DNA of 12,486 nt from CAZIHO01 sp964538875 (GTDB taxonomy: Bacteria; Pseudomonadota; Gammaproteobacteria; Chromatiales; Chromatiaceae): positions 1 through 12,486 of the forward strand of contig CAZIHO010000104.1 of the NCBI GenBank assembly GCA_964538875.1, written 5' to 3'. The notes under the pieces are model-generated. The model had not been told where the DNA came from. It saw only the letters and a list, made by a program, of their open reading frames with translations, and ran no database searches. Below are positions 1-6,114 of the stretch, one piece after another (the first letter of the stretch is position 1; each line of letters starts with the position of its first letter). Position numbers and translations under genes: made by a program.

Positions 1-1217
1 CCTTCGACCAGATTCCGCGCATTCTGCCGGTGGCCGAATGGACCCGTCTGGCCGCTGGTCTACGCCAGCGGGTGCGCGCCTTGAATGCCTTCCTGAGCGA
101 CATTTATCACGGCCAAGAAATTCTCAAGGCCGGGCACATTCCGGCGGATCAGGTGCTGCGCAACGTCCAGTACCGGCCGGAAATGCAGGGCCTGGACGTG
201 CCCGGCGGCATCCATGCCCATATCGCCGGCGTCGATCTGGTGCGCGCCGACGCCGGGGAGTTCTATGTGCTGGAGGACAACCTGCGGGTCCCGTCTGGGG
301 TGTCCTATATGCTGGAGGACCGGCGCATGATGATGCGCCTGTTCCCGGACCTGTTCGCCCGGCACCTGATCGCGCCAGTGGAGCATTATCCTGACACCCT
401 GCTGGAAGTGCTGCGCACCGTGGCGCCAGTGGGCGTCTCCAATCCCACGGTGGCCCTGTTGACGCCGGGCGCCTACAACTCGGCCTATTTCGAGCACGCC
501 TTCTTGGCCCAGCAGATGGGTATCGAGCTGGTCGAGGGCCAGGACCTGTTCGTGGCCGATGAGCAGTTGTTCATGCGCACCACCCAGGGCCCCCGGCAGT
601 TGGATGTCATCTACCGGCGCCTGGACGACGATTTCCTGGACCCGCTGGCGTTCCGGCAGGATTCGATGCTCGGCGTGCCTGGTTTGCTGTCGGTGTATCG
701 GGCCGGCCGGGTCACCCTGGCCAACGCCATCGGCACCGGGGTGGCGGACGACAAGTCCATCTACCCCTATGTGCCGGATATGGTGCGTTTTTATTTGGGC
801 GAGGAGCCGTTGCTCAACAACGTGCCCACCTGGATGCTACGCAAGCCAGACGACTTGGCCTACGTCCTGGAGCACTTGGCGGAACTGGTGGTGAAGGAGG
901 TCCACGGCTCCGGCGGTTACGGCATGTTGGTGGGGCCAGCGGCGACCCGTGCGGAAATCGAGGACTTCCGCGCCCGTATCCTGGCCGCCCCGGACAAATA
1001 CATCGCACAGCCGACCCTGGCCCTGTCCACCTGCCCGGTGTTCGTGGATCAGGGCATGGCGCCCCGCCATATCGATCTGCGGCCGTTCGTGTTGTCCGGC
1101 CGCGACATCCGTGTCATTCCCGGCGGGCTGACCCGGGTGGCCCTGCGGGAAGGTTCCCTGGTGGTGAATTCCTCCCAGGGTGGTGGAACCAAGGACACCT
1201 GGGTATTGGAGGATTAG
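1..1217 (+). CDS. Circularly permuted type 2 ATP-grasp protein, 5' partial
   Basis: This is an ATP-grasp ligase-like enzyme, expected to activate a carboxylate with ATP and join it to an amine; the substrate is unknown. The reading frame is open from base 3, before the GTG at 30, and reads FDQIPRILPVAEWTRL, which matches the interior of the family. The true start is therefore outside the window, and roughly 75-80 N-terminal residues are missing if the length is typical (about 470-480). Visible family blocks are the RPEMQGLDVPGG segment, YVLEDNLRVPSGVSYMLE (family core), VIYRRLDDDFLDP, the ATP-grasp glycine-rich loop KEVHGSGGYGMLVG, and a C-terminal SSQGGGTKDTWVLED. The stop lies 2 bases before the alpha-E gene, whose ribosome binding site sits inside this coding end, so the two are translationally linked. 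Family assignment is firm; the biochemical role is inference. Confidence 0.95.
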   Translation, partial: FDQIPRILPVAEWTRLAAGLRQRVRALNAFLSDIYHGQEILKAGHIPADQVLRNVQYRPEMQGLDVPGGIHAHIAGVDLVRADAGEFYVLEDNLRVPSGVSYMLEDRRMMMRLFPDLFARHLIAPVEHYPDTLLEVLRTVAPVGVSNPTVALLTPGAYNSAYFEHAFLAQQMGIELVEGQDLFVADEQLFMRTTQGPRQLDVIYRRLDDDFLDPLAFRQDSMLGVPGLLSVYRAGRVTLANAIGTGVADDKSIYPYVPDMVRFYLGEEPLLNNVPTWMLRKPDDLAYVLEHLAELVVKEVHGSGGYGMLVGPAATRAEIEDFRARILAAPDKYIAQPTLALSTCPVFVDQGMAPRHIDLRPFVLSGRDIRVIPGGLTRVALREGSLVVNSSQGGGTKDTWVLED

Positions 1218-1219
1218 AT

Positions 1220-2161
1220 ATGCTGTCCCGTACCGCCGACCACCTCTATTGGATGGCCCGCTACACCGAGCGGGCGGAAAACCTGGCGCGCATGTTGGAC
1301 GTGACCCAACGGGTGGCGTTGCTGCACGGCGGCCAGGCCGACGCCGCCAACTGGCGTGCGGCGTTGGACATCGCCGGCGGCGCCACCGGCATGCTGGCGG
1401 ACCCGGAGCGGGTGACCCCGGCGGCGGTGCTACACCATTTGGCGTTCGACGGCGACAATCCCTCGTCCATCGTGAGTTGCCTCAAGGCGGCCCGGGAGAA
1501 TGCCCACGCGGTGCGCGGCACCCTCACTTCGGAACTTTGGGAGACCATCAACGACACTTGGCTGCGGGTGCGGGAACTCGATCACGGGGACTTGGCGGAG
1601 AATGACTCCGGGGCTTTTTTCGAGTGGGTGAAATACCGTTCCCATTTGTCCCGGGGCGTCACCATTGGCACCCTATGCCAGGATGAGGCCCTCTGGTTCA
1701 CCCGTCTAGGCACCTACCTGGAGCGGGGCGACAGTACCGCCCGTATCCTGGATGTCAAGTTCCGGCTGCTGCTGCCCGAAGGCGGCGACGCCGACGATCC
1801 CGGTGATTACTATCCCTGGAGTATGCTGCTGCGCTCCGTGTCCGCGTTCGAGATTTACCGCAAGGTCTACCGGGACCGCATCACCCCGCGCCGGGTCGCT
1901 GAGCTATTCGTGTTCCGCCATGATATGCCCCGCTCCCTGCGCCATTGCCTGGATCAGGTGCTCACCCTGTTGGAACGGGTGGGCAACCGCCAATCCGGGG
2001 AAACCCAGCGCCGCGCCGGGTTGCTGTACGCATCCCTGCGCTACGGCCGGGTCGAGGACCTGTTCCGGGACGGCCCGCACCGCTTCCTGGGCGAGTTCCT
2101 GGGCGGTGCTGCGGATCTATCCGAACGTATCGCCAATGATTTTTTGGTCCCTAGGCACTGA
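1220..2161 (+). CDS. Alpha-E domain-containing protein (DUF403 family)
   Basis: This is a 313-residue, mostly helical protein of the alpha-E family, which almost always accompanies the circularly permuted ATP-grasp protein; its biochemical activity is not established. The start at 1220 is preceded by GGAGG at 7 bases, and the N-terminus MLSRTADHLYWMARYTERAE is the family's usual opening. The name-giving motif occurs twice: Y15-x-E17-R18, then R24-x-x-D27-V28, and again Y166-x-E168-R169, then R175-x-x-D178-V179. This suggests a two-fold internal repeat. The length is normal and no frameshift is seen. It lies between the ATP-grasp gene (2 bases upstream) and the transglutaminase gene (15 bases downstream), so co-expression is near certain. 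A partner or scaffold role for the ATP-grasp enzyme is inference. Confidence 0.95.
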   Translation: MLSRTADHLYWMARYTERAENLARMLDVTQRVALLHGGQADAANWRAALDIAGGATGMLADPERVTPAAVLHHLAFDGDNPSSIVSCLKAARENAHAVRGTLTSELWETINDTWLRVRELDHGDLAENDSGAFFEWVKYRSHLSRGVTIGTLCQDEALWFTRLGTYLERGDSTARILDVKFRLLLPEGGDADDPGDYYPWSMLLRSVSAFEIYRKVYRDRITPRRVAELFVFRHDMPRSLRHCLDQVLTLLERVGNRQSGETQRRAGLLYASLRYGRVEDLFRDGPHRFLGEFLGGAADLSERIANDFLVPRH

Positions 2162-2176
2162 TCTGGAGGGTTCGCC

Positions 2177-2977
2177 ATGTTGCTGCACATTCACCACGCC
2201 ACCCATTACCGCTATGACAAACCGGTTCAGTACAGCATCCAGGCGCTGCGCCTCACGCCCCGCCTAGACGGTGGCTTGCGCCTCAAGGAGTGGCGCATTT
2301 CCGCCCCCGGCCAGCGGCGCGCCCAGACCGACGCCCATGGCAACCTCAGCCATCTGCTGACCATCCAGCAGCCCCACGAGGAAATCCGGGTGCTGGCCGA
2401 GGGTTGGGTAGAAACCGATGACCGGGCCGGCGTCTGGATCGAGGACGAGGGCCGGCTGCCGGTGTTGGCCTATCTCCAGGAAACTCCCTTGACCCGCGCC
2501 AATAATGAGTTGCCGCGTCTGGCGATGGACATCCTGTTGCTGACCGGCTCCTTCGAGGAACGCATGTTGGCGCTCATGGAGGCGGTGGAAAGCAGGATCG
2601 AATACCAGCCTGGCGTCAGCGATGTGGAATGGGGTGCGGCGGAAGCCCTGGCCAAGGGTCAAGGCGTCTGCCAGGACCATGCCCACGTCATGATCGCCGG
2701 GTGCCGGGCGGCGGGGATTCCGGCCCGCTACGTGAGTGGCTATCTCTACACCGGTGACGACCGCCACATCGCCAGCCACGCCTGGATCGACGCCTGGGAC
2801 GGCCGCCGCTGGTTATCCTGCGACGCCACCCACAAGCGCTTCGCAGGTCCCACCTATTGCCGGCTGGCGGTGGGCCGGGATTACCTGGACGCCTGCCCAG
2901 TGCGGGGCGTCCGCCATGGCGGCGGCGTGGAGTCCATGACCGCCGAAGTCTGGGTGAAAACCCAGCAGCAACAATAG
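2177..2977 (+). CDS. Transglutaminase-like cysteine peptidase/acyltransferase family protein
   Basis: This 266-residue protein has an N-terminal beta-rich bacterial transglutaminase N region (about residues 1-85, MLLHIHHATHYRYDKPVQYS) and a transglutaminase-like papain-fold core (about 125-225). The catalytic triad is intact: Cys165 in GQGVCQDHAH, His201 in ASHAWIDAW and Asp216 in SCDATH. Members of this fold cleave or transfer amide bonds. In this cluster a peptidase or amide-transfer role on the ATP-grasp product is predicted, not shown. A ribosome binding site GGAGG lies 7 bases before the ATG. There is no signal peptide or membrane segment, so it is expected in the cytoplasm. It is followed after 18 bases by the Anbu gene. 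Confidence 0.95.
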   Translation: MLLHIHHATHYRYDKPVQYSIQALRLTPRLDGGLRLKEWRISAPGQRRAQTDAHGNLSHLLTIQQPHEEIRVLAEGWVETDDRAGVWIEDEGRLPVLAYLQETPLTRANNELPRLAMDILLLTGSFEERMLALMEAVESRIEYQPGVSDVEWGAAEALAKGQGVCQDHAHVMIAGCRAAGIPARYVSGYLYTGDDRHIASHAWIDAWDGRRWLSCDATHKRFAGPTYCRLAVGRDYLDACPVRGVRHGGGVESMTAEVWVKTQQQQ

Positions 2978-2994
2978 TCCTGGTATGCTAGGAC
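2977..2994 (+). promoter_or_regulatory. Small inverted repeat over the Anbu ribosome binding site
   Basis: GTCCT (2977-2981) pairs with AGGAC (2990-2994) around an 8-base loop. The 3' arm is the only purine-rich candidate ribosome binding site before the ATG at 2996. An in-frame-of-nothing ATG at 2985 opens a 4-codon ORF whose TGA overlaps the Anbu start (ATGA). Either could couple Anbu translation to that of the transglutaminase gene. The stem is only 5 bp, so this is weak evidence. Confidence 0.3.
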
Positions 2995-2995
2995 C

Positions 2996-3724
2996 ATGAC
3001 GTACTGTATTGGCATGCTCCTGGACGAAGGCTTGGTCCTGTTGTCCGACTCCCGCACCAACGCGGGAGTCGATCACATCAATACCTTCCGGAAAATGACC
3101 CGCTGGCAGCGTCCAGGGGACCGGGTACTGGTATTGCTCACCGCCGGCAATCTGGCGATCAGCCAGTCGGTAGTCAACCTGCTCAACGAACGGTCGGCGG
3201 CGGACGAGGGGGCGCCCCATCTCCTCAACGCCCCCAACCTGTTCGAGACCGCTGCCCGGATTGGCGAAGCGGTACGGGAGGTGTACCGGCGGGATGCCGA
3301 TGTCCTTAAGGAATTCAACGTCGAATTCAACATTTCCATGATCCTGGGGGGCCAGATCCGGGGTGAGGCGCCCCGGCTGTTCCAGATCTACTCACCGGGC
3401 AATTTCATCGAGGCCACCCGGGAAACCCCCTATTTCCAAATCGGCGAATCCAAATATGGCAAGCCGATCCTGGACCGGGTCATCCGGCCCGACATTCCCC
3501 TGGACGAGGCCGCCAAGTGTGCCCTCATCTCCATGGACTCCACCATCCGCAGCAATCTGTCCGTGGGCTTACCTCTGGACCTGGTGTACGTCCGCCGGGA
3601 CGAACTGCGGGTGGACCGCCACCTGTCCATCGACGCCAACACCCCCTATTTCGCCATGCTCCGCACCCGCTGGGGCGAGGCCCTGCGAGGCGTGTTTCAG
3701 GAATTGCCGAATCCGGTGTGGTAG
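2996..3724 (+). CDS. Anbu-type proteasome-like peptidase (bacterial proteasome homologue)
   Basis: This 242-residue protein is an Anbu (ancestral beta-subunit) member of the Ntn-hydrolase superfamily, related to HslV and proteasome beta subunits. It starts MTYCIG, so after removal of Met the N-terminal Thr2 is exposed as the nucleophile. Asp18 (SDSR) and Lys33 (FRKM) fit the proteasome Thr/Asp/Lys triad, and the TNAGVDHINTF block is typical of Anbu. The C-terminal part has the Ser-rich strand ISMDSTIRSNLSVGLPLDL. Homologues assemble into rings or open helical oligomers; peptidase activity has been hard to demonstrate. It is the last gene of the ATP-grasp/alpha-E/transglutaminase operon, an association known across proteobacteria. 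The ribosome binding site is weak (AGGA only 2-3 bases before the ATG) and lies in a small inverted repeat. Confidence 0.96.
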   Translation: MTYCIGMLLDEGLVLLSDSRTNAGVDHINTFRKMTRWQRPGDRVLVLLTAGNLAISQSVVNLLNERSAADEGAPHLLNAPNLFETAARIGEAVREVYRRDADVLKEFNVEFNISMILGGQIRGEAPRLFQIYSPGNFIEATRETPYFQIGESKYGKPILDRVIRPDIPLDEAAKCALISMDSTIRSNLSVGLPLDLVYVRRDELRVDRHLSIDANTPYFAMLRTRWGEALRGVFQELPNPVW

Positions 3725-3743
3725 GGGCGGACGCCAGAAACAA

Positions 3744-3767
3744 GTGACACCGCCGCAGCGGTGTCAC
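3744..3767 (-). terminator. Perfect 10-bp hairpin between convergent genes
   Basis: GTGACACCGC and GCGGTGTCAC form a perfect 10-bp stem with a CGCA loop on the + strand. Read on the - strand the stem is followed by TTGTTTCT, a broken T-run, so it fits best as the terminator of the slipin gene. On the + strand it is followed by GGGTTG and lacks a T-run, although it may still stop Anbu-operon transcripts to some extent. Confidence 0.6.
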
Positions 3768-3793
3768 GGGTTGATGGGGCGCTCCGGCCCCGC

Positions 3794-4942
3794 CTACTGA
3801 GCTGGCAGATTGATCCGCACCGTGTCCCGCAACACGCCGTCCAGGCCGCCGAACACGGTCAGGCGATCCACCTTGTCGACCACCTTTTCCAGGGCTTCCA
3901 ACTCCTTGAGCCGCAGCAACAGCGGGTTTTCCTCCATGAGCTTGGCGGTGTTGAGCAGGGAACGGGTGGCGGCGGTTTCCTCCCGCCGGCGAATCACATT
4001 GGCCTGGGCCACCTTCTCCGCCTGCACCACCTGGTTGAGGATGTCCTTCATCTCCCCCGGCAAGATCACGTCCTTCAGGCCCACGGTTTCCAACTCCAGG
4101 CCATGGGGGCGAATCTTGTCCACTGCGTAATCCCAAACCGCCCGGTCCAATTCATCCTTTTCCCCCAGCAGGCTATCCAGGCACCGGGAGCCAATGGCCT
4201 GGCGCAGCCCAAATTGCAGGGTGCGATACAGGTAGTCGCCAGTGTTACCTAGCTCAGACCGCGCCTTCACCGGATCTGCGACCCGATACACCGCCGACAG
4301 GTTGACCCGCAGGCTCACCTTATCCTTGGTCAGGATTTCCTGGCCGGACACTTCCAGCGTCTGCAAGCGCAGGTCCACCACCTCCACCTTGATCGCCCGG
4401 TTGAAGCGCCAAAAGGCGTGCAGGCCCGGGGCCAGCGTTTGGGCCAACTCGCCGTCCACCAGCAGCAGACCGGTGTGATGATCCTCCACCTCGGCCACCA
4501 GGATGTAGCCGTTCAGACCCCGGGCCAAGACGGCCGACGGCCGCGCCAGCAGGGCTGCGTGCTTGCGGGACAGGGCGAAATCGTTGCCAATGTCCAGCTT
4601 GTCCACCCGCACTTCCACCGGGCCCCGCCAATACAGGCGGCGGGTCGCCGGCGGCAGCACCCCATCCAAACGGCCGTTCTTGTAGACCAGACCCACCTGG
4701 GTATCGCCGGTTTCCACCAACTGGAAATGGCGCTCCATCAAATTCGGTTCGGTCTGCAGCAGCACATCCAGCCAGGGGTGGTCAAACTCAGCCTGGGTCA
4801 GGTCGTGGCGCTGTACCTGGTGGCGGCCCATGGGGTCGAACCAGTGGTACATGCCCGGCTCCAGGATGCCCGCCACCCGGCCGTCGAGCAAATGTAGTCC
4901 GCGCTCGTTTTGAGAGATCAAAATAGTCTTATAACCCAACAT
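3794..4942 (-). CDS. SPFH/Band 7 (slipin/stomatin-like) protein with repeated N-terminal module
   Basis: This 382-residue protein belongs to the slipin branch of the SPFH (stomatin/prohibitin/flotillin) superfamily. The SPFH core runs from about residue 145 to 325: KVEVVDLRLQTLEVSGQEILTKDKVSLRVNL, then the helical QAIGSRCLDSLL region and ILPGEMKDILNQVVQAEKVAQANVIRRREE, which is strongly slipin-like. The C-terminal 60 residues are helical and charged. Most slipins start with a membrane hairpin, but here there is no hydrophobic segment. Instead about 140 extra residues hold two further copies of the strand module (near residues 5-35 and 83-108) before the one that belongs to the core (145-178). 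The start is supported by AAGGAT 8 bases upstream. It converges on the Anbu operon and ends at the 3744-3767 hairpin. A scaffold or protease-regulating role is inference from the family. Confidence 0.9.
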   Translation of the reverse strand: MLGYKTILISQNERGLHLLDGRVAGILEPGMYHWFDPMGRHQVQRHDLTQAEFDHPWLDVLLQTEPNLMERHFQLVETGDTQVGLVYKNGRLDGVLPPATRRLYWRGPVEVRVDKLDIGNDFALSRKHAALLARPSAVLARGLNGYILVAEVEDHHTGLLLVDGELAQTLAPGLHAFWRFNRAIKVEVVDLRLQTLEVSGQEILTKDKVSLRVNLSAVYRVADPVKARSELGNTGDYLYRTLQFGLRQAIGSRCLDSLLGEKDELDRAVWDYAVDKIRPHGLELETVGLKDVILPGEMKDILNQVVQAEKVAQANVIRRREETAATRSLLNTAKLMEENPLLLRLKELEALEKVVDKVDRLTVFGGLDGVLRDTVRINLPAQ

Positions 4943-5120
4943 GTTGTATATCCTTGTTAAAGTTGCTTTTCTACTCCGTTACCGCCCTGGTGGGACGGTT
5001 GCGCCTGGCCTGTTGCTGTCGGCGCCGTTACCGGCCTGCCAGCGCCGAACATCCGGGGGTCATGGAGACCAGCTCCCGACGGTTGGTGAATGACGAGGAT
5101 GAGGGTTTGGGAAGTCACCC

Positions 5121-5234
5121 CCCGCCCCCGGGCGGGCGACGGATCCTGACCCGGCCACCGCTGGGCGGGCCTCCCAGGCTGGCCGGAATGGTTCCGGCCC
5201 AACCCCGTTCGGCTGGCCAAGCGGCGCCTTGGCC
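5121..5234. repeat. Cluster of three strong hairpins in a gene-free stretch
   Basis: Three inverted repeats lie close together between the slipin gene and the tRNA-like gene. They are CCCGCC/GGCGGG (5121-5136, 4-base loop), a perfect GGCCGGAA/TTCCGGCC (5181-5199, 3-base loop) and GGCCAAG/CTTGGCC (5215-5234, 6-base loop). None is followed by a T-run on either strand, so they do not look like simple terminators. They could be structured RNA 3' of the tRNA-like gene, protein sites, or a by-product of high GC content. The rest of 4943-5315 shows no convincing gene. Confidence 0.45.
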
Positions 5235-5315
5235 CGATTCCCGCCGCGCGAGACCGCGGGGACGGTGCGGGTCACCGGCAGGTCTGGCGCCGAGGCTCCG
5301 GACCCGCCGACGCCC

Positions 5316-5417
5316 GCCGGGGTGATTCCCAGGGCACAGCAGTAAAAGCGGATTTGAACCGCGACCCGTTGCCGGGTTTCCCAGGATGAAAAGGAGGGAA
5401 TTGAACCCCCTACCGTC
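5316..5417 (-). repeat. Diverged tandem duplication of a tRNA 3' half
   Basis: Two adjacent units, 5371-5417 and 5316-5370 (period about 55), share the same order on the - strand: a T-arm (GGTTCAA, then TCC), CTTTT of the acceptor 3' strand, then CCTGGGAA and CCCGGC. The first unit is the 3' half of the tRNA-Met-like gene. The second has its own clean T-stem/loop GCGG-TTCAAAT-CCGC followed by TTTTACTGCT but no 5' tRNA half. The duplication is also clear in the shadow translation, where GRGFNSLLFILGN is followed by GRGSNPLLLLCPGN. The origin may be tandem duplication or an old integration scar. Confidence 0.6.
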
Positions 5418-5458
5418 TGATGATGAGTCAGATGCTCTACCGATTGAGCTACTTTTCT
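5386..5458 (-). tRNA. tRNA-Met(CAU)-like gene with irregular features
   Basis: A 73-base cloverleaf can be drawn. The acceptor is AGAAAAG/CTTTTCA (6 of 7 pairs, with A1-A72 mismatched), the D-arm is GCTC/GAGC with G18G19 and A21, the anticodon stem is TCTGA/TCAGA with loop CTCATCA (anticodon CAU), and the T-arm is GGGGG/CCCTC with loop TTCAATT. Odd points are C at position 37, where a purine is expected, A15 facing A48, U at the discriminator position and no encoded CCA. An AU-rich acceptor in a GC-rich genome is also unusual. It may be a specialised, decayed or acquired tRNA rather than the main elongator. A CAU anticodon could also mark Ile2 after C34 modification. No promoter or terminator was confidently found beside it. 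Confidence 0.65.
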
Positions 5459-5746
5459 GTCTTCGAAGTTTTGGCCGCCGCTCGACACACGCGGTGCGAT
5501 GGTTAGCTTGAGCGCGCCGGACCGGTGTGTAGAACCGGAACCGCTGCGCGGCGGCCAGATGACCTCGAACCGTACCGGCGTGGACCTCACCATCCTCGCG
5601 CCGGTTCTGGGGAGCCCAGGAATCTCCCTGTTTTCCCCTGAAATAATCCGGGCTAGGCAAACCCGGTCGCGGTAACCCGCCACAAAATCTATGAAATCAA
5701 CAGGTTAGCCGCGTTTCCTCAAGTATATGTCGCGCCTGCTCCAGCA
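5459..5746. other. Gene-free stretch upstream of the tRNA-like gene
   Basis: No protein gene is supported in these roughly 290 bases. The open frames here are broken relics that run through the tRNA-like gene and lack a ribosome binding site. A short inverted repeat CCGGG/CCCGG lies at about 5648-5666. A possible -35-like TTGATT occurs on the - strand near 5690, without a matching -10. Confidence 0.5.
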
Positions 5747-5783
5747 ACAAAAAACCCCGGAAGGCGAGGCGCCGACCGGGGTT
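5747..5783 (-). terminator. Rho-independent terminator of the candidate small RNA
   Basis: On the - strand, AACCCCGG (5776-5783) pairs perfectly with CCGGGGTT (5753-5760), and the stem runs straight into TTTTTTGTTG. This is a textbook intrinsic terminator for a transcript coming from higher coordinates. On the + strand the hairpin is followed by GGATTCC, so it does not serve that direction. The 15-base segment between the arms is GC-rich and may pair further. Confidence 0.9.
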
Positions 5784-5940
5784 GGATTCCGGCTCGGCGG
5801 GGGGCCTGGTGGGGACCCGCCGAGACTGGATACTCGTCAAGTCCGCCGCTGATCCTGCTGGGGCGCCCAGAAATGGACACTCGGCGTGGGCCGGTCCCAG
5901 TGGGAAGAGGGGCTTATGAGTCGCAGGTTCCTGTTCATGG
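5748..5940 (-). ncRNA. Candidate structured small RNA, about 190 nt
   Basis: A promoter at 5947-5974 and an intrinsic terminator at 5747-5783 bracket about 190 bases with no long ORF on the - strand. The inferred RNA contains a series of hairpins: TCCC/GGGA (5895-5905), CTGGG/CCCAG (5858-5870), CTCGGCGGG/CCCGCCGAG (5793-5824, a perfect 9 bp) and the terminator stem. It does not resemble 6S, 4.5S, tmRNA or RNase P RNA as I know them. The class is unknown. A short ORF of 33 codons (5837-5938) begins 2-4 bases from the predicted RNA start, so a leader peptide or leaderless micro-gene is an alternative. Neighbours on this strand downstream are the tRNA-like gene and the slipin gene, and the terminator should isolate them. 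Confidence 0.55.
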
Positions 5941-5946
5941 AGGGCG

Positions 5947-5974
5947 ATTCTAGTTTGAAACCGGCGGCTGTCAA
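5947..5974 (-). promoter_or_regulatory. Sigma70-like promoter reading leftwards
   Basis: On the - strand, a consensus -35 TTGACA (5969-5974) is separated by 16 bases from TAGAAT (5947-5952), close to the -10 consensus TATAAT. The expected transcription start is near 5940. There is no annotated gene immediately downstream, which is the main reason for proposing a small RNA here. Confidence 0.65.
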
Positions 5975-6114
5975 GGGAGCCTGCGGATTTTCTCGGCGGA
6001 GCAAGCCGGACCCAGTACCAGCCGGGTCAGGGACGAACTGCTTGAAAACCTGGGGCTTCAAGGAAAAATGCGCTAATTTTCCGGTCCCTAGACCAATGAG
6101 TTCACCCGGATCCC

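Noticed and set aside
1180..1605. 141-codon frame overlapping the alpha-E gene
   Set aside because: It is an out-of-frame shadow of the alpha-E coding sequence with no start signal.
4954..5325. 123-codon open frame on the + strand
   Set aside because: Starts at TTG without a ribosome site, is very rich in Pro, Arg and Gly as expected of a chance frame in GC-rich DNA, and runs through the hairpin cluster.
5060..5683. Long open frames on the - strand (207 and 181 residues) through the tRNA-like gene
   Set aside because: They translate tRNA sequence: the words AQSVEHLTHHQTVGGSIPS and SSIGRASD are well-known false proteins from tRNA genes. There is no ribosome site and no other recognisable protein content.
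5748..5940. Candidate RNA as a 6S RNA or an RsmZ/CsrB-type sponge
   Set aside because: The size suits 6S, but I could not build the long closing stem and central bubble. Several GGA triplets occur, but they are not consistently in hairpin loops and are expected in GC-rich RNA.
5747..5974. Attenuator controlling the slipin gene
   Set aside because: The slipin gene lies about 800 bases further on, beyond the tRNA-like gene and several hairpins, and has its own ribosome site, so a direct attenuator link is not supported.
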